A stretch of 64,000 nt of DNA. Source: Glandiceps talaboti (Eukaryota > Hemichordata > Enteropneusta > Spengelidae). The notes under the pieces are model-generated. The model did not search any database and was not told the origin of the DNA. It was given only the letters and a program-made list of their open reading frames with translations. The stretch covers positions 11,024,484 through 11,088,483 of the forward strand of contig NC_135567.1 of the NCBI RefSeq assembly GCF_964340395.1. Direction: 5' to 3'. A program made the translations under genes and the position numbers. Below, in pieces: positions 58,791 through 64,000 of the stretch; positions within the stretch are counted from its first letter, which is position 1, and every line of letters starts with the position of its first letter.

Positions 58791-59779
58791 TCGAAAAGTC
58801 GGGGACGATTACTCACACGAGCCCACAGGTGCTGTTTGCCGGGCCTGGGTGACTCAATGATAGCCTGTGGACTGACTGGGAAAGCCTTGACAGTTCCACA
58901 GCTGTAACGTGATATAGAGCGTGCAACATGGCCCTGTCAGGTAGTCCCACACCTGAATGGAACTCTGTGGAAATTCGTGTGATTGTGTGTACATGTCTGC
59001 ATAACAGAAAATCGGTGGGAGGAATTCCCAGTACAAAAAGAAATTCAAAAAAGAAGAAAAAGAAGTATACAATATTGATTTCGTACCTTCGGCTCGCTGC
59101 TGAAAATTATTTCAACTTCTTCTTCACATACTCCTTCTATATATCTTCTCATTCCTCTAGTGTCGTAACCAAAGTTCTCCTCCAGACAATTCTCAGACGT
59201 AAAGTACTTAAATTCAAACGCTGTTCATTTAAAAGCCAGTCAACAGTACTGCCTCGCCAAAATTTGCAAATATTTGTCAACAACTGATGACCGTCTCGCT
59301 CCTCATCACATCATATGTACGTCTCATTATATACTTTAGCACATGCTTCAAAAATCATACTCCCTATTGTCACATTGATATTGTGCCCGTCTAATTAGCG
59401 GATAGTTTATATAATGTATAAAGTGTAGGTAGATATTTAGATGCCATAATTAGTGGATAACGTTTATAAAGTTGAGAACGATATTTAGATGCGATAATTA
59501 GCGGATACATCCTTGTAAAACTTTTTTCGCTAGGGACTAATTAGTGGATAGTTTATAAGTTTAGAACATACATATCCGCTAAAGTCATGCAGTTTAGCTG
59601 CGTTTATCTAGTTTAGCTCCCACAGGTAATACATAGCTACATGTACATACCCTAGGGAAAGACACAATTCCACACGTTACTCCGTGATTTTCGAGTTCAA
59701 TGACAGTTGAGAGGCACAGAGACACCACGGTACATGTATATGCTGTATGTTGAGAAATCTTATATTTCATATTTGCGAG

Positions 59780-62700
59780 ATAAAAAGATTCTTAAAACGT
59801 TTATTTTTTAAAGCCCAACTTCGTCTCCTTTACGATAGCTATGAAAATGACCCTGCATCACGAGGCAGGGAAAAGTGGTTGAAGAATGTAAACACCGAAA
59901 TATTCAAGTAAAAATTGTTATACTTGATAAACGTACAAACTCGGCGTGTTCCTCCTTAAAATGACTTTGGTGACAAAAGCTTAGAAAAGATGCAAAGTAC
60001 AAACTGGAAATATGGTCCCGCAACACGAGGGTTGCGTGACGTGTTGCGTGAACGACAGAGTTACATCGTGACATCTTATACACATGTACATGTACACTAC
60101 ATAACTCTCATGTAAACTGGCATGTGATAGTGCGACTTGAAAAGAATACCTACGTTTATAAGATAAAAATAAATTACTTTGTATTGCATTTTGCCCATTT
60201 TATTTCAACGAAAAATAATTGTATCGGACAACCATTTCAGTCAATTAAAATGTGTGTACATGTAGATGTGTGCCATGTACGACAGCGTCATGTTAGATGT
60301 ATTACATGTAAAAGCAGATGAATTAGTGATTAAGATTTATGGTACGTTTTTTTTTTCTTGTGCTGAAATAATTAAATCAAACATGCAATGTACATTCGTA
60401 ATAATAAGTAGTGAATGTATAAAATAATGTAGTAAATGTATTTCGTGCAAGCATCCTGGATGACTACACGCCGACCAAATAAATTAATCTAACATGTTGA
60501 ACTTACGTACTAAACAAAGTTGATGACGGAGGTCCCTTCCCGTCCAAGCGTTTTTATCCGATAACATCGTCCAAAAATCTAACAGTTTCGTAACTTAGAC
60601 TATCTAGATGACGGAGATCCCTTTTCAACTAAGCAGTTTTATCATATCTCATATAAGATTTGACATTTAAGGTTAGCCACGAAACACGGCCCAAGTCACG
60701 CGAGTTGACGCACCGCAGTACATGTACAATGTGCATGTACATGTACATGCTGTCTGTGCCGGTGAGGTATTGAGAAAACTTACATTATTTATTATATTTG
60801 CGAGATAAAAAGATGCACAGATTCTTAAAACGTTTATTTTTGAAAGCATAACTTGTCTCTTTTTCGATAGTCACAAAAATGAACCTGTGATACGAGGATG
60901 TGAAAAAGTGGCCGAATACTGTGAATACCAAGTATGCAGCAAAAACAGTTATCTTTGATATATATACGTACGCACTCAGTGTGTTCCCTTTAACTATTGT
61001 GGTGATAAAAGCTGTCATATTAAATGAATGCAAGAAAAAAATTATGCATCCTTAACAAGTACAAAATGGAAATATGGTCCCGCAACACGAGGGTTGTGTG
61101 AACGACAGAGTTACACCATGACATTCAATAAACTACATATTAACTCTGGCCTTCAGAAATCAAAACGGTGATAGTGCAACTTGAAAACAATACCTACGTC
61201 TACAAGAAGAAATGTAATTACAAAAATGTACTACGTTGTTATTGCATTTCGTCAATTCTATTTCAACGAAAAATAACTATATCAGACAGCCATTTGTGTG
61301 GACGTGTGCCTACGCCTGTACGGTAGTGTCGGGTGTTATCCGATAGCATCGTTAAACATATAACATTTTGAAAAACTTGACGACGGAATTCTCTTCCCGA
61401 TGAAGCGTTTTTATCCGATAATATTGTCTAAAAAAACTAACATTTTGAATACCTATCCAGACGACAGAGATTCCTTCCCAATGAAGCATATTTATCAAAT
61501 GTTATCGATGTTATCGATGCTATCCGATAGATATCTAACACATTGAATAACTTATATATTAGACTTTCAAGACGAAGTCTTTTATCCGATATTACCGATC
61601 ATTGGGAAAGGGATAGTTATCCAAAATGTTAGATTTTTAGACGATATCATCGAATATGTCAGGCATTTCCCTTTTAATTTACAGTTGTTAAGTTTACACG
61701 TCGATCAGGGCTTCAGATGGGCGTGTTTAAAGTGGAAACTTGATGTAATAATTTTGAAAATTAATAGTCAGCTGCAGGTCATGTAATCAAGAGAACGTTG
61801 ATATGACGTTGATGGACTCCGAACAGGGCAAAACCAAAAGTTCGTATGGTACAGTATAAAGGGTAAAAAGGTTATTCAACGAGTGTAGTGAATCATGTGA
61901 ATATGTGCTCGAGCACGTACTGAAATGTCGATCGCCAATCAATCGATCGCGATCATTTTTAGGGTTAGGGCGCATTTTCCAGGGTTTCTAGGGAGGGTTT
62001 GAAATTCTAGGGTTTTCCAGGACCGTGCGAACCCTAGTCTATAGACACACATTCAGAATACTCCCGTATGTAAAAAGAAACTAAGAATATTTATTTTCCA
62101 TCGACGAATATTCAGGCTTAGGTTTCAAGTAATTTCTCTATCAAATTTGTCACTTATGAGGTAAAGTCAACATAAATTATCCCACCCCACGAGGGTTTAC
62201 TGAACGATACGGACACTCAATAAACTACAGGATTCGTGTATTTGTAGCATATTATATACATTTTGTAAATCAAAAGACGCACACGTTATTTAAATGGTTG
62301 TTATTTCAAAGATTTTATAGTCTGAAAATGTGTTATAGACCCTTTCGGGATAGCCACGAAAATAATCCCGGGCCACGAGAGTTGGGTGACCGTTGAGTGA
62401 CACTGAAAACAACACACTTTTTATGCATGTGTGAAGCGTTGTCAAAACCTATGATAGTGTGATAGCAGTTCATTTATAATGTATTATTTTAGCTCATCAC
62501 ATTCCACTACTGGACAGCAGATACAATTAACTAGTTCCACTTCTGACATAAATACTGGATCATATTTGGTATGTCTTGACATCGACGTATTACATGGATA
62601 GCTATTAAAGTCCTCCTTGCATGACCTCACTATTAAAGTGAAGACATGGTACACGCGTGTCATGATCACATGTACATGTTGTATTGTGGCGTACATTGTA

Positions 62701-63940
62701 CATGTATAAGTGACGTGAGGAAGTTGTTGTAACGATAGCTAGACTACAAGCACTTATCACACAGCAGCAATTGTAATTTATCTAAACGTATTATGTTCAA
62801 TTTCGTTCAAGTTATTAAGTTCTTTAAGAAATTGCTCAGCCCCATGACCTTTGAATACTGGTCAATTTGTGACAGTTGTAAGATTATTTTGTCATCAGCT
62901 TTGTACATATACACTACCTGTCCTTACTTCTCATGTCGGTGACCAAGGAATCATTACTTGAAAGAATAATCATGCGAATAAGCCAACCACCAAAGCCATG
63001 TATCAATTTGTAACAGCGCAAACTGTCAATATGACAATTTAGACAATGTACCGTACGTAAACTTAGACGTCCGTTATGTACATGTACATGTACATGTAGT
63101 CTATCTGCTAGACCTCGGATGTTCTTCACATAGAATACGACACACGACCGAACATCGCATGTTTGGGCAAGCCCTCACTGCGAACTTCGTTTTCTTATAC
63201 TATCGAAAGAAAGCCCGAACGTCTAGCAGCAAGACTCATGCATATGTACATGTACTATTTAGTTCACAATAAGTAAAACCATTTAGATTTAGTGACTAAC
63301 TCAACCAAAAATGCATCGAAGTCCATTTTCTAAGTACACGTTTCTTAGTTTTCTAGGGGCTTTTGCAGTAAAAAAAAAATACACGCAAATCCTTGTACAT
63401 GTGCATGTACTCTATACACGTAGTTCTAGAATAAATACTGAAAACTGTTCCAGGGATGTAACACTGCTGCCCCTCCCCCCCGGGGGGGGGGGTACTCAGT
63501 GTAGTAACGGCATATATACTTGTATGTACCGCGGTTTTGACATCCCCCTCCCCTTCGACGTACATGTACAAAAGTCATGTACATGTACATGTATGGTACA
63601 TTGTACGTATTTGTCCTTTTCGGGATAGCCACGAAAATAGTCCCGTGCCACATCGTTTAAAACGTTCATTTTATGGCGTGGAAAGGGTTATTTTTAGTGA
63701 ATCATATTCCCAAAGACTTGCATATTATATCATATTGGAAGATAAAAAAGACATAACGCTTTCATAACGCTTATTTTACAGCCATTTAAAATCGATATGT
63801 TCATTTGTCATTTATATGCGACACTCACATTATTTAAAACGTTCATGGAATAAAAATGTGTGGCAGCCATTATCTCTTATGGGATAAACACAACAATGAC
63901 CCCACGCGTCACGAGGGGGGGGGGGGGTGAGTGATTTCAT
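59780..63940. repeat. Long-period degenerate repeats with a CCACGAAAAT / CACGAGGGT signature
   Basis: Blocks pairing TTAAAACGTTTATTTT, a GATAG(C/T)CACGAAAAT-like string and a nearby (G)CAACACGAGGGTTG or CACGAG occur near 59800-60060, 60660-61110, 62180-62400, 63610-63680 and 63830-63930. They are mirrored in the left arm, with a further copy in the spacer at about 56200. Spacing is 1.0-1.7 kb. The repeats extend beyond the outer end of the right arm, so they predate the inversion. Confidence 0.6.
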
Positions 63941-64000
63941 GATCGAATTACACCAAGACGTAAAGGCCTATTAAAAAAAATTTTGTGGTTCCGATTACGC
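62758..64000. other. Right flank, no gene
   Basis: ACATGT-rich microsatellite patches (63074-63096, 63540-63590), a C/G homopolymer hairpin at 63471-63492 and two copies of the CACGAAAAT signature. Open frames across TACATG repeats are artefacts. Confidence 0.5.

Larger units (their letters stand above)
58301..62757. repeat. Giant inverted repeat, right arm
   Basis: Mirror of 49475-53851. The outer break is after CAAGCACTTAT (62757), where the flanks become unrelated. The right arm has a 7-base extra TACATTG-type indel near 62695 and a longer microsatellite at the inner end. Confidence 0.97.

Overview
The window looks like nuclear DNA from an AT-rich, repeat-dense marine invertebrate. It has spliced exons with GT/AG borders and phase-1 introns, several LINE clades (Tx1/L1-like and CR1-like), a Ty3/gypsy pol remnant, tRNA-derived SINEs and long microsatellites. 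A lancelet, hemichordate or lophotrochozoan would fit. The sequence alone does not decide between them. No rRNA genes, functional tRNA genes, operons or CRISPR arrays were seen.

The main coding content is a set of small exons on the minus strand that chain in one frame. From right to left they are: a signal-peptide first exon (intact copies at 31511-31619 and 25849-25957), a trefoil-like exon (18317-18460), two exons that together resemble an F5/8C (discoidin/fucolectin) domain (10177-10476 and 8022-8246), a complete kringle exon (5453-5698) and a complete EGF exon (3959-4081). Every junction is phase 1, so the order signal peptide, trefoil, F5/8C, kringle, EGF reads through with no stop (about 380 residues up to the EGF; the 3' end lies beyond the left edge). 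This is most simply a secreted or extracellular mosaic protein built by exon shuffling.

Layout. 0-3 kb: broken Ty3/gypsy pol, plus strand. 3-10.5 kb: SINEs, minisatellites and the 3' exons of the mosaic gene. 11.6-16.5 kb: LINE wreckage inside its large intron. 16.9-18.9 kb: trefoil exon in one arm of an old inverted duplication whose partner is at 35.9-37.7 kb. 20-34 kb, between those arms: a tandem array in which plus-strand CR1-like LINE pieces alternate with minus-strand copies of the signal-peptide exon and its promoter. Two exon copies are intact, three are damaged, and one more is a fragment. 34.3-34.9 kb: CA/TA microsatellites around a terminal-inverted-repeat element. 38-41 kb: a 380-bp tandem repeat and a minus-strand LINE. 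41-46.5 kb: hairpins, an L1-type ORF1 remnant, a possible C-type-lectin exon and a TAGC-rich minisatellite. 49.5-62.8 kb: a very large, about 99% identical inverted repeat (two 4.4-kb arms, 4.45-kb spacer) with no recognisable gene.

The items most worth following are the phase-1 mosaic gene with its multiplied promoter/first exon, the giant inverted repeat, and an 80-bp hairpin insertion at 33.8 kb whose empty site can be read from paralogous copies in the same window.
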